NCBI RefSeq assembly: GCF_042611095.1 | Contig: NZ_JBHFPV010000004.1 | Location: forward strand, 186,001 to 250,000 | Origin: Meishania litoralis | Lineage (GTDB): Bacteria; Bacteroidota; Bacteroidia; Flavobacteriales; Flavobacteriaceae | DNA length: 64,000 nucleotides | Direction: 5' to 3' | Part shown: one piece after another, positions 26,376-34,540 of the stretch | Layout of the letters: each line of letters starts with the position of its first letter | Numbering within the stretch: the first letter of the stretch is position 1 | Program-made: the position numbers and the translations under genes | Notes under the pieces: model-generated | Told to the model about the DNA's origin: nothing | Database searches by the model: none | The model's input: the letters and a program-made list of their open reading frames with translations, nothing else

Positions 26376-27137
26376 TTAGCCTCCGTACTTTGCGATTGCC
26401 TCCTTTATCTTTTCGATCCGATTTTCGGGATCAGGGTGTGTACTTTGAAATTCTGGAACGCGATTGGGCCCGCTGGCGGACTTAAGAATTTCCATCACTC
26501 TTATCATTTCCCGTGGATCGTAGCCTGACCGGATCATAAGCAAAACACCTAGATCATCACTTTCGAGCTCATCGCCCCTACCATTTTTGAGCAGCGTGTT
26601 TTGACCGATGCCACTGACGAGCCCTCCCATGTCACCACCTACCGAGGCGCCCATGGTCAAGGTCCTCCAAAAGTCGCTTTCGGCAATGCGTTCGGCAGAA
26701 TGCCTACCTATAACATGGCCAATTTCGTGGCCCAAGACCCCCGCTAGTTGAGCTTCGTTAAGTTGTGAAAAAAGGGCGTAGGTGATGAATATCTGTCCTC
26801 CTGGAAGCGCGAACGCATTGATGGTGCGTTCATCGGCCAATAGGTGAAAATCGTACTGGTATGGGGTTTCCCGGGCCATACTATTGTTGACCAGCTTGTT
26901 GCCCACCGCATCTACAAAGGTCTGTAACCGCTCATCAGGGTATAGTCCGCCATGTTGTTGGGCCATTTCAGGGGCGCTTTGAAGGCCTATGGCAATTTCT
27001 TGTTCGGCGGTCATGTTTATAGTTTGTACACGGCCTGTGTACTCATTGGTCTCTTTGCTATTGCAACGTTTGATGAAAGCAAAGGCCACAATGGCAAGTC
27101 CGATCAGAATACGGATTTTCCAACTACTTCTTCTCAT
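26376..27137 (-). CDS. M48-family metalloprotease
   Basis: This is a zinc peptidase of 253 residues. The N-terminus has one hydrophobic segment (IRILIGLAIVAFAFI) that anchors or exports it. The catalytic motif is GVLGHEIGHVIGRHSAER (HExxH), and the downstream zinc-ligand glutamate falls in RGDELESDDLGVLLM. It resembles LoiP/BepA-like periplasmic proteases, which degrade misfolded envelope proteins, but lacks the TPR tail of BepA. The C-terminus ends with the typical THPDPENRIEKIKEAI. It lies 40 bases after the VanY-like gene on the same strand, so both may act on the cell envelope from one transcript. Confidence 0.93.
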   Translation of the reverse strand: MRRSSWKIRILIGLAIVAFAFIKRCNSKETNEYTGRVQTINMTAEQEIAIGLQSAPEMAQQHGGLYPDERLQTFVDAVGNKLVNNSMARETPYQYDFHLLADERTINAFALPGGQIFITYALFSQLNEAQLAGVLGHEIGHVIGRHSAERIAESDFWRTLTMGASVGGDMGGLVSGIGQNTLLKNGRGDELESDDLGVLLMIRSGYDPREMIRVMEILKSASGPNRVPEFQSTHPDPENRIEKIKEAIAKYGG

Positions 27138-27177
27138 TTTTGTTAGTGTTCGTATTGAAGTTCAAGATACAAAACCG

Positions 27178-27918
27178 TTATAATAGGTCAGTATTAATAT
27201 CCAAAATATTATTGCGTATATACGATTTGACAAAACCGTTCGTAAAATGTTCTATGCCCATAAATTCTTCGCGTTCGAGTAAGGCTTGTATATTCTTACT
27301 TCGAAATGCCGTCAGCATCGGAATCGAAATTGGTGCGTAGCTATAGTGCCATGGTTCATATTTGAACCCTTTTCTTTTTGGGTCGTCGGTATATACCAAA
27401 TGAAAATCGAATTTTTTCGAGTTTTCATCCATCCATTTTTTTAAATCCTCGAACGGCCCCCCTGCCTCAAATTTTTCGGGTACGAGCACATCACCTTCGG
27501 TTTTTCGATATCCGTCGATAATATCTATATCGGTGCCCCAGTGATGCCTACTTGTTCCGGGTATGGTCGAATATTCGATAATCTTGTCGATAGCGGCAAT
27601 GGGTTCCATGCCGTCTTCATCGGTATATCTTTGATACTTGCCTTCCCAAATGGCCTCTTGGCGGTAAAAATCTCTGTAACTCGATACTATTTTTATGTCG
27701 ATACCATCGCTGTAGGCGGCTTTTTTCATTTCCAAGAATGCATCATGGGCCGGCTTGCGAAGATTTATTCCTTCTCCGTACAGGTCGACATTGGCTTTTC
27801 CCATAAGTTCCGTTATGCTAAATTCATTCTCCTGGATTTGCGAAAAAGAAAGCGTGGGTGCCGCGCCAAACGCGACTAACGAAATGCCCCCGGTCTTAAT
27901 AAATGATCTTCTCTTCAT
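27178..27918 (-). CDS. M15B D-alanyl-D-alanine carboxypeptidase (VanY-like) with Tat signal
   Basis: This 246-residue protein is a predicted zinc DD-carboxypeptidase acting on peptidoglycan stem peptides. The start KRRSFIKTGGISLVAFG is a good twin-arginine signal (RRxFxK plus a hydrophobic stretch), so it should be exported folded. Catalytic segments are VSSYRDFYRQEAIW, TSRHHWGTDIDI (the SxHxxGxxxD zinc motif) and EPWHYSYAP (ExxH). A tatA gene occurs elsewhere in the window (42.9 kb). It is followed by the M48 protease gene. The substrate is inferred from the family; LdcB-type LD-carboxypeptidase activity is possible. Confidence 0.9.
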   Translation of the reverse strand: MKRRSFIKTGGISLVAFGAAPTLSFSQIQENEFSITELMGKANVDLYGEGINLRKPAHDAFLEMKKAAYSDGIDIKIVSSYRDFYRQEAIWEGKYQRYTDEDGMEPIAAIDKIIEYSTIPGTSRHHWGTDIDIIDGYRKTEGDVLVPEKFEAGGPFEDLKKWMDENSKKFDFHLVYTDDPKRKGFKYEPWHYSYAPISIPMLTAFRSKNIQALLEREEFMGIEHFTNGFVKSYIRNNILDINTDLL

Positions 27919-28076
27919 GGATGTTTTTTACCTTGTGGAAACTTTATTTAACACTATCAAAAAGGTTGCCAATTTTTGATGGTTCGTTGGAAGTTCTAAA
28001 ATTAAGGAAATAAACCTATTTCGCGATAATTTTTGACAATGTAAGAATAGCTTTTGAAGGAGTAGAAAGTAAAAAA

Positions 28077-29246
28077 TCAGTTTTTCACCTTTGAGGAGAT
28101 ATATAGATAACCTTGATGTTTTTGTCTTAGATTGACAAAGGTGATAATGTAGAAGTAGATTCCTGAGGCCAGGCCTGATTCCCTGCCGATCACCGAATTT
28201 CTGTTCGATACACCATTGAACTCATTTTGATAGTTCTTTTTGGAATAGACCAATACGCCGTATCGGTCAAAGATTTGGATCGTATTGTTCGGAGAGTTTT
28301 CGATTCCGTCAAATACGAGAAAGTCGTTTTGCCCATCTCCATTTGGGGTCATAAAATAGTTGTCCAATTCAATGGTGGAGAATGATTCCAATTTGTCATC
28401 GTTTCCACCAAGTGTGATGATTTCATATTCGTTCGGAACAAATTCTTCGGAAGTTACCGAACCATATGACATTTCACCTTGAACATCGGTATTCCCCAGG
28501 TTTATCCACTTCTTTTGTTTTTTGTTCCATCCGACTACCTTGATGTCACTTATGTAGGTGGCAAAAGTATTTATATCGCTCCAATCATCCCATGTTAGTG
28601 TCACAGTGGTGGGCAGCGCACCTTCTAGGTGCCAAAATTCCTTTTCACTTATCGCCAGAAATTCGGAGTCCTTGCTCGAGGTCTTATAGCTTTTAGAGAA
28701 TGTCGATGGCGTATTCGGGCTTTCATAAAAATATGCGCATTTCACCAAAGGATTAATTACCATCGAAGAAATGGTCAACGGTCTAAGGCGTTCATCGTCG
28801 CCTACCGGAAACGTAAATGTAGATTTATTGGTTATAGCTGCATATCCATCGATAAGGGAAACATCGTTTTCCCCAACGTAAAAGGCATTGTCGATGAAGT
28901 TGGGAAATATATCTGTATTGTTTCTAGGGGTTACAACGTCTCCGGTAATTAAATTGCCATTGTTAATGACCCCGATACCGGTATCGAGATAAAGTCCATT
29001 GTCGACTACGATCTCGGTGTCGTAAAAGACAGGGGCGAAGGCACCTGAAACCGTCATGGACCTATCGTACCCATAAAAACCGATGAGGCCTTTGTTCTGA
29101 TCAAAACTCCCATCGTTTATTAAGTCCGTATGAAATCCGACGGCACCGGATTCATGAAGTTGCATTGATCCATAATTATGTATGGCGTCTTGTGCATTGA
29201 CCAGGTAACCCAAGCAAAAAAAGAATAAGATGATTCTTGTTCGCAT
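28077..29246 (-). CDS. T9SS type B cargo, partner of the collagen-like fibre
   Basis: This 389-residue secreted protein has a signal peptide (ILFFFCLGYLVNAQ), an N-terminal body with HESGAVGFHTDLINDGSFD and NKSTFTFPVGDDERLRPLTI, and a C-terminal gliding-motility-associated sorting domain (YFMTPNGDGQNDFLVFDG, IQIFDRYGVLVYSK, GLASGIYFYIITF). The sorting domain directs export through the type IX system. It is clearly paralogous along its whole length to the protein encoded at 33392-34540. It starts four bases after the collagen-like gene, so the pair is one transcript. The body domain is not one I can name. A surface anchor or assembly partner for the fibre is inferred from the repeated gene pairing. 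Confidence 0.85.
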   Translation of the reverse strand: MRTRIILFFFCLGYLVNAQDAIHNYGSMQLHESGAVGFHTDLINDGSFDQNKGLIGFYGYDRSMTVSGAFAPVFYDTEIVVDNGLYLDTGIGVINNGNLITGDVVTPRNNTDIFPNFIDNAFYVGENDVSLIDGYAAITNKSTFTFPVGDDERLRPLTISSMVINPLVKCAYFYESPNTPSTFSKSYKTSSKDSEFLAISEKEFWHLEGALPTTVTLTWDDWSDINTFATYISDIKVVGWNKKQKKWINLGNTDVQGEMSYGSVTSEEFVPNEYEIITLGGNDDKLESFSTIELDNYFMTPNGDGQNDFLVFDGIENSPNNTIQIFDRYGVLVYSKKNYQNEFNGVSNRNSVIGRESGLASGIYFYIITFVNLRQKHQGYLYISSKVKN

Positions 29247-29250
29247 GGCG

Positions 29251-32200
29251 CTATCTTAATTTGTTGATTATAAAACTGGATTCTCCAGCTCCACTGAATC
29301 GCACCGTACCGGAATTTGCCTCTCTAAACATGATTATTGATATGACGTCGTTGGCACTCAATTGTAATATTTCACTCACATGAATGCTGGATTGTTCATG
29401 TCCGCCTGCATATCTGATGTAGCCTGAAGCGGCGTTTGCTCCAATAGGAGTTCCGTTTATGGCAATACGCGCATTGGCATTGGTTCTTTGTTCGGATGAC
29501 GCGCTTGAGTTGATTCCTTCTAGCGATAAATTGGCCCTGATGTCATATCTTCCAGATTCTTTGACGATCAAGGTATTGCCGCTTACCTGGTACAGGTTGT
29601 TTCCGTCGTCTTTATAATCTTGGTTCCCAAAAATAGGAGCGACCGTATTGTTTACGTTAAGATCGGTGCTGGTATTCGAATTTGTCCATCGGGCGCCATA
29701 ATTCACTTTGGATCTTTTCAGAACCCCGGTGGCATCGGCAGCTATTATGTTATCTGAATCTACTGCATTGCCCAAAGTTCGTATTCTTGCATTCCCGTTT
29801 ACATCCAATTGCTCAGAAGGAGCATTTGTATTGATTCCGACCTGACCTCCATTTTCAAGAAATAGACGATAATCCGCAACATTGGATTCCACAAAATTCA
29901 AACCGTTGGCAAGAAGGTTCCAGTGCCATTTTGGCGTACCTGTATTATCTTGAAATGCAAGTACATCAACACCGTTTGCCTTGATTACAAGAGGATGATT
30001 GTTGAATGTCCGTGCTTGATTGATAAGCACCTGACCCTTGTTTTGAACCAATCTAATTTTTTCGGAATTATTTGATTTTAAAACAAGGTCTTGGCCATCT
30101 GTTGTTCCAATAAAGTTGGTCGTAGCATTCGTGCCATTGTTGCCCAATAGCTCCCAAGAGGGATTCGCAGCATCTCCTTTTTCACCTTTCTCGCCTTGGA
30201 TGCCCTGTGGACCTACGTCTCCCTGGTCACCCTTGTCACCTTTATCTCCTTGGATACCTTGGATTCCTTGGTCGCCCTGGTCACCTTTCTCTCCTTGGAT
30301 ACCCTGGGGGCCAACATCGCCTTGGTCGCCCTGGTCTCCCTTGTCACCTTTCTTGCCTTGGATACCTTGGACCCCTTGATCGCCCTGGTCACCCTTATCG
30401 CCTTTTTCACCTTGGATACCTTGGATACCTTGGATTCCTTGGTCACCCTTGTCGCCTTTCTCTCCTTGGATTCCCTGTGGACCGACATCGCCTTGGTCAC
30501 CCTTGTCACCTTTATCTCCTTGGATACCTTGGATTCCTTGGTCGCCCTGGTCACCTTTCTCTCCTTGGATACCCTGGGGGCCAACATCGCCTTGGTCGCC
30601 CTGGTCTCCCTTGTCACCTTTCTTGCCTTGGATACCTTGGACCCCTTGATCGCCCTGGTCACCCTTATCGCCTTTTTCACCTTGGATACCTTGGATACCT
30701 TGGATTCCTTGGTCACCCTTGTCACCTTTTTCACCTTGTATTCCCTGTGGACCTACGTCACCTTGGTCTCCCTTGTCACCTTTCTCGCCTTGGATACCTT
30801 GGACCCCTTGATCGCCCTGGTCACCCTTATCGCCTTTTTCACCTTGGATACCCTGGATTCCTTGATCGCCCTTTTCGCCTTTCTCACCTTGGATTCCCTG
30901 GTCACCCTTGTCACCTTTTTCACCTAGTATTCCCTGTGGACCTACGTCTCCTTGGTCACCCTTGTCTCCTTTTTCTCCCTGGACACCTTGGTCGCCCTGA
31001 TCACCTTTTTCACCTTGTATTCCCTGGGGCCCTACGTCCCCTTGGTCTCCTTTCTCCCCTTGGATCCCCTGTGGACCTACGTCACCTTGGTCTCCCTTGT
31101 CACCTTTCTCGCCTTGGATACCTTGGACCCCTTGATCGCCCTGGTCACCCTTATCGCCTTTTTCACCTTGGATACCCTGGATTCCTTGATCGCCTTGGTC
31201 GCCCTTTTCACCCTGGATACCTTGGTCTCCCTTGTCTCCTTTCTCTCCCTGGATACCCTGGATCCCTTGATCGCCCTGGTCACCCTTGTCGCCTTTCTCG
31301 CCCTGGATACCTTGATCGCCCTGGTCACCCTTATCGCCTTTTTCACCTTGGATTCCCTGAGGACCTACGTCACCCTGGTCGCCTTGGTCTCCCTTGTCGC
31401 CTTTTTCGCCTTGGATACCTTGGACCCCTTGATCGCCCTGGTCACCCTTATCGCCTTTTTCACCTTGGATACCTTGGATACCTTGGATTCCTTGGTCACC
31501 CTTTTCGCCTTTCTCTCCTTGGATACCCTGTATCCCTTGGTCACCCTTTTCGCCTTTCTCACCTTGGATTCCCTGGTCGCCTTTGTCACCTTTCTCTCCT
31601 TGGATTCCCTGCGGACCTACGTCGCCTTGGTCTCCCTTTTCTCCTTGGATACCTTGGATGCCCTGCGGACCTACGTCGCCTTGGTCTCCCTTATCGCCTT
31701 TCTCTCCCTGGATTCCCTGCGGACCTACATCTCCTTGGTCACCTTTCTCGCCTTGGATACCCTGTGGGCCTACGTCGCCCTGATCACCCTTGTCACCTTT
31801 CTCTCCTTGGATGCCCTGTGGACCTACGTCTCCCTGATCACCCTTGTCACCTTTTTCACCTTTCTCTCCTTGGATACCCTGTGGACCGACATCGCCTTGG
31901 TCTCCTTTCTCCCCTTGGATACCTTGTATCCCTTGGTCACCCTTGTCACCTTTCTCTCCCTGGATACCTTGGATTCCTTGGTCGCCCTGGTCGCCTTTCT
32001 GGCCTTGGATGCCCTGTGGGCCAACATCTCCTTGGTCGCCCTTGTCACCTTTTTCCCCCTGGATACCCTGGGGGCCAACATCGCCCTTGTCTCCTTTCTC
32101 ACCTTGGATTCCCGGTGGACCTACGTCTCCTTGGTCACCCTTGTCGCCTTTCTCTCCTTGGATTCCCTGTGGACCTACGTCTCCTTGGTCTCCCTTTTCT

Positions 32201-33225
32201 CCTTGAATACCTTGTATCCCTTGGTCGCCCTGGTCACCCTTTTCACCTTGGATTCCCTGTGGACCTACGTCTCCTTGGTCACCCTTGTCACCTTTCTCTC
32301 CTTGGATACCCTGTATCCCTTGGTCGCCTTGGTCTCCTTTCTCACCTTGGATGCCCTGCGGACCTACGTCTCCTTGGTCGCCCTTGTCACCTTTCTCTCC
32401 CTGGATACCTTGGATTCCTTGGTCACCCTTGTCACCTTGAATACCTTGTATCCCTTGGTCGCCTTGGTCTCCTTTCTCCCCTTGGATTCCTTGGTCACCC
32501 TGGTCGCCTTTCTCACCTTGGACACCTTGGTCTCCTTTCTCCCCTTGGATTCCTTGGTCACCCTGGTCGCCTTTCTCACCTTGGACACCTTGGTCTCCCT
32601 TGTCACCTTTCTCCCCTTGGATGCCCTGTGGACCTACTTCCCCTTGGTCACCCTTGTCACCTTTTTCGCCTTGGATACCCTGTGGGCCTACGTCGCCCTG
32701 GTCACCCTTTTCCCCTTGGATACCCTGTATCCCTTGGTCACCCTTTTCTCCCTTTATCCCTTGGATTCCCTGGTCACCTTTCTCTCCTTGGATACCTTGT
32801 ATCCCTTGGTCGCCTTGGTCACCCTTTTCACCTTTCTCGCCTTGTATTCCTTGTGGGCCTGTCAGATTTTGGGAGGTAAACGAGGTGCCATCGGAATAAT
32901 TTATGGTAAAGGTGCCATTACCATTATTTACAAATGAAAAAGTTCCTTGATTAGAGCTTTGGCAAAGGTTGTTCCATTGCATTCCATCGTAATAATGAAT
33001 GCATTTTGTATCGGTATTATAGACCATAGCACCACGAAGTGGAACAATGTTCTGCATTTGGTTCGTGGTCAGTCGTGTCAAGACCAAAGCTTTTGAAGTA
33101 CTTTCCATTTCTACGATCGAAGTGGGATCGATGGAATTTGGATTTTCACCAATTTTTAACTGTGCGGTCGCCACATTTATGTAGGCAAAGAAGAGCAATA
33201 ACAGCCCAAGTTTTTTTAAGTCCAT
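29251..33225 (-). CDS. Secreted collagen-like fibre protein with C1q/TNF-like tip
   Basis: This protein of 1324 residues has a signal peptide (LKKLGLLLLFFAYINVATAQ) and a head of about 100 residues (KIGENPNSIDPTSIVEMES, VYNTDTKCIHYYDG) shared with the fibre at 34537-37935. An almost unbroken Gly-X-Y stalk spans about residues 123-1018, roughly 300 triplets dominated by GEKGDK, GDQGDV and GPQGIQ. A C-terminal region follows with a tail-fibre-like motif (VGINTNAPSEQLDVNG) and a jelly-roll-like end (GRYDIRANLSLEGI, SFIINKLR), the usual trimerising tip of bacterial collagens. Charged triplets and few prolines suggest a triple helix stabilised by ion pairs. There is no T9SS sorting domain. A surface filament or adhesin is inferred. 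Confidence 0.9.
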   Translation of the reverse strand: MDLKKLGLLLLFFAYINVATAQLKIGENPNSIDPTSIVEMESTSKALVLTRLTTNQMQNIVPLRGAMVYNTDTKCIHYYDGMQWNNLCQSSNQGTFSFVNNGNGTFTINYSDGTSFTSQNLTGPQGIQGEKGEKGDQGDQGIQGIQGEKGDQGIQGIKGEKGDQGIQGIQGEKGDQGDVGPQGIQGEKGDKGDQGEVGPQGIQGEKGDKGDQGVQGEKGDQGDQGIQGEKGDQGVQGEKGDQGDQGIQGEKGDQGDQGIQGIQGDKGDQGIQGIQGEKGDKGDQGDVGPQGIQGEKGDQGDQGIQGIQGEKGDKGDQGDVGPQGIQGEKGDQGDQGIQGIQGEKGDQGDVGPQGIQGEKGDKGDQGDVGPPGIQGEKGDKGDVGPQGIQGEKGDKGDQGDVGPQGIQGQKGDQGDQGIQGIQGEKGDKGDQGIQGIQGEKGDQGDVGPQGIQGEKGEKGDKGDQGDVGPQGIQGEKGDKGDQGDVGPQGIQGEKGDQGDVGPQGIQGEKGDKGDQGDVGPQGIQGIQGEKGDQGDVGPQGIQGEKGDKGDQGIQGEKGEKGDQGIQGIQGEKGEKGDQGIQGIQGIQGEKGDKGDQGDQGVQGIQGEKGDKGDQGDQGDVGPQGIQGEKGDKGDQGDQGIQGEKGDKGDQGDQGIQGIQGEKGDKGDQGIQGEKGDQGDQGIQGIQGEKGDKGDQGDQGVQGIQGEKGDKGDQGDVGPQGIQGEKGDQGDVGPQGIQGEKGDQGDQGVQGEKGDKGDQGDVGPQGILGEKGDKGDQGIQGEKGEKGDQGIQGIQGEKGDKGDQGDQGVQGIQGEKGDKGDQGDVGPQGIQGEKGDKGDQGIQGIQGIQGEKGDKGDQGDQGVQGIQGKKGDKGDQGDQGDVGPQGIQGEKGDQGDQGIQGIQGDKGDKGDQGDVGPQGIQGEKGDKGDQGIQGIQGIQGEKGDKGDQGDQGVQGIQGKKGDKGDQGDQGDVGPQGIQGEKGDQGDQGIQGIQGDKGDKGDQGDVGPQGIQGEKGEKGDAANPSWELLGNNGTNATTNFIGTTDGQDLVLKSNNSEKIRLVQNKGQVLINQARTFNNHPLVIKANGVDVLAFQDNTGTPKWHWNLLANGLNFVESNVADYRLFLENGGQVGINTNAPSEQLDVNGNARIRTLGNAVDSDNIIAADATGVLKRSKVNYGARWTNSNTSTDLNVNNTVAPIFGNQDYKDDGNNLYQVSGNTLIVKESGRYDIRANLSLEGINSSASSEQRTNANARIAINGTPIGANAASGYIRYAGGHEQSSIHVSEILQLSANDVISIIMFREANSGTVRFSGAGESSFIINKLR
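30172..32859 (-). repeat. Gly-X-Y collagen stalk built from 54-bp units
   Basis: About 2.7 kb encodes uninterrupted Gly-X-Y triplets. The commonest unit is 18 residues (54 bases), GIQGEKGDKGDQGDVGPQ and close variants. Larger duplications are multiples of this unit. The 230 bases at 30224-30453 recur exactly at 30494-30723 (offset 270, five units). The 128 bases at 30743-30870 recur exactly at 31067-31194 (offset 324, six units). All shifts keep the frame, so length changes by recombination or slippage would not break the gene. Confidence 0.92.
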
Positions 33226-33391
33226 TTTAGATAAGATTTGGATCGGTTATCTAATCAAGAAGTAAAATTAGATGCTGGCACTCAAAATCACCATTAAATG
33301 TTGTAAGCGCCTTCTAAAATGTTGTAAAATGAGAATTGAAGACCAATCGCCTAAGAATATGGCCTTTAAACGAGGACATTATCGGGAAAAT

Positions 33392-34540
33392 TTATCGGGT
33401 CAAGTAGAAAAACCCTTGAAAATCCAACCCGACATCTTTCATTGAAACGACGTAAAAATAGACCCCTGACGGAAGCCCTTTTTCCCTTTGGATCACAAAA
33501 TCGCCCGTATTGGCAAAACCTTTAAATTCATTGGTGTAATTTACCTGTTCGAACACCTTCACTCCAAAGCGATCGTAGATGAAAAGTTCATTGTTCGGCG
33601 ACTGTTCCAATTCCGCAATTTCAAGAAAGTCGTTGATGCCGTCACCATTGGCGGAGACCAAATAATTGTCAAGGTTCAACAATTCTACGGGCTCACCGGC
33701 ACCGGCAAATGTGATGGCCCTGAAATTGTCAGGAATGAACTCGGCCGAGGTTACAAAACCTTGGGAAAGATCCCCTGCCTGCCCGGTGACACCCAGACTT
33801 ATCCATTGGTTCGTACTTTTGCTAAACCCAACGGGGATTATCGTGCTCACGTCATCGGTGAGGGCGGCCATAGCGCTACGTTCGTTCCAACTGATGCTTA
33901 TTGTTGAGGGCACCTCACCTTCCAACCTCCAAAATTCGACCGGACTTATAACACCGATATTGCTTGCTTTTCGCGTGGTATCAAAGCCATTGTCCAAACT
34001 TGGCGGATTATTCGGGTTCTCGGCAAAATAGGCACATTTGGCCAAAGTATTGATTCCCGAAGAAGTAAGTATCAAGGGGCGCAGCTGCTCAAAATCGCCA
34101 ACCGGGAAGGTAAAGTTCTGTTGACCATTGATACTGGCATAACCATCGACCTTATTGAAATCGCCTTCACCGGTATAAAAGGCGTTTTCAAGAAAATTTA
34201 AGGCAATACCCGATTGTATTCGAGGCGAAAAGACGTTGCCGTCGATAAAATTGACGTTATTGACCACATTGACCGTGGTATTGAGCGTTGTACCAATGCG
34301 CGTATCGTACTCGACATCAAAAAAGGTAGGGGGGAAGGCCCCGAAAATATCTCGGAATTCATTGCCGTAAAACCCGGCCAACCCAAGATTCTCGTCGAAG
34401 ACACCATCGTTGATCAGGTCGGTATGAAAGCCGATCTGCCCGTTTTCATGAATTCGTATATTCCCCTGATTATAAAAGGCGGGTTGGGCATTGGCGAGAA
34501 TGCCTACTGAAAGAAATAGAATGTTCAGTATCGCTTTCAA
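33392..34540 (-). CDS. T9SS type B cargo, partner of the tail-fibre-like protein
   Basis: This 382-residue secreted protein is paralogous to the one at 28077-29246: it shares HENGQIGFHTDLINDGVFD, FLENAFYTGEGDFNKVDGYA, NFTFPVGDFEQLRPLIL and EFWRLEGEVPSTISISW. The C-terminus is a gliding-motility-associated type B sorting domain (VSANGDGINDFLEI, LFIYDRFGVKVFEQ, GLPSGVYFYVVSM). The start is TTG, overlapping the TGA stop of the upstream fibre gene by four bases (TTGA), which implies translational coupling. The signal peptide is AILNILFLSVGILANAQ. The conserved pairing with a fibre gene suggests the two products work together at the surface. The molecular role is not known. Confidence 0.85.
   Translation of the reverse strand: MKAILNILFLSVGILANAQPAFYNQGNIRIHENGQIGFHTDLINDGVFDENLGLAGFYGNEFRDIFGAFPPTFFDVEYDTRIGTTLNTTVNVVNNVNFIDGNVFSPRIQSGIALNFLENAFYTGEGDFNKVDGYASINGQQNFTFPVGDFEQLRPLILTSSGINTLAKCAYFAENPNNPPSLDNGFDTTRKASNIGVISPVEFWRLEGEVPSTISISWNERSAMAALTDDVSTIIPVGFSKSTNQWISLGVTGQAGDLSQGFVTSAEFIPDNFRAITFAGAGEPVELLNLDNYLVSANGDGINDFLEIAELEQSPNNELFIYDRFGVKVFEQVNYTNEFKGFANTGDFVIQREKGLPSGVYFYVVSMKDVGLDFQGFFYLTR

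Noticed and set aside
30172..32859. Repeat array resembling a CRISPR locus at first sight
   Set aside because: There are no constant repeats with unique spacers; the whole stretch is coding, with glycine every third residue and frame-preserving periodicity.
30207..32937. Very long plus-strand frames (up to 890 and 661 codons) opposite the collagen gene
   Set aside because: They are by-products of the repeat: a 54-bp unit without stops in one frame tends to lack them in all frames. The products are low-complexity repeats without start context, signal or known domain.
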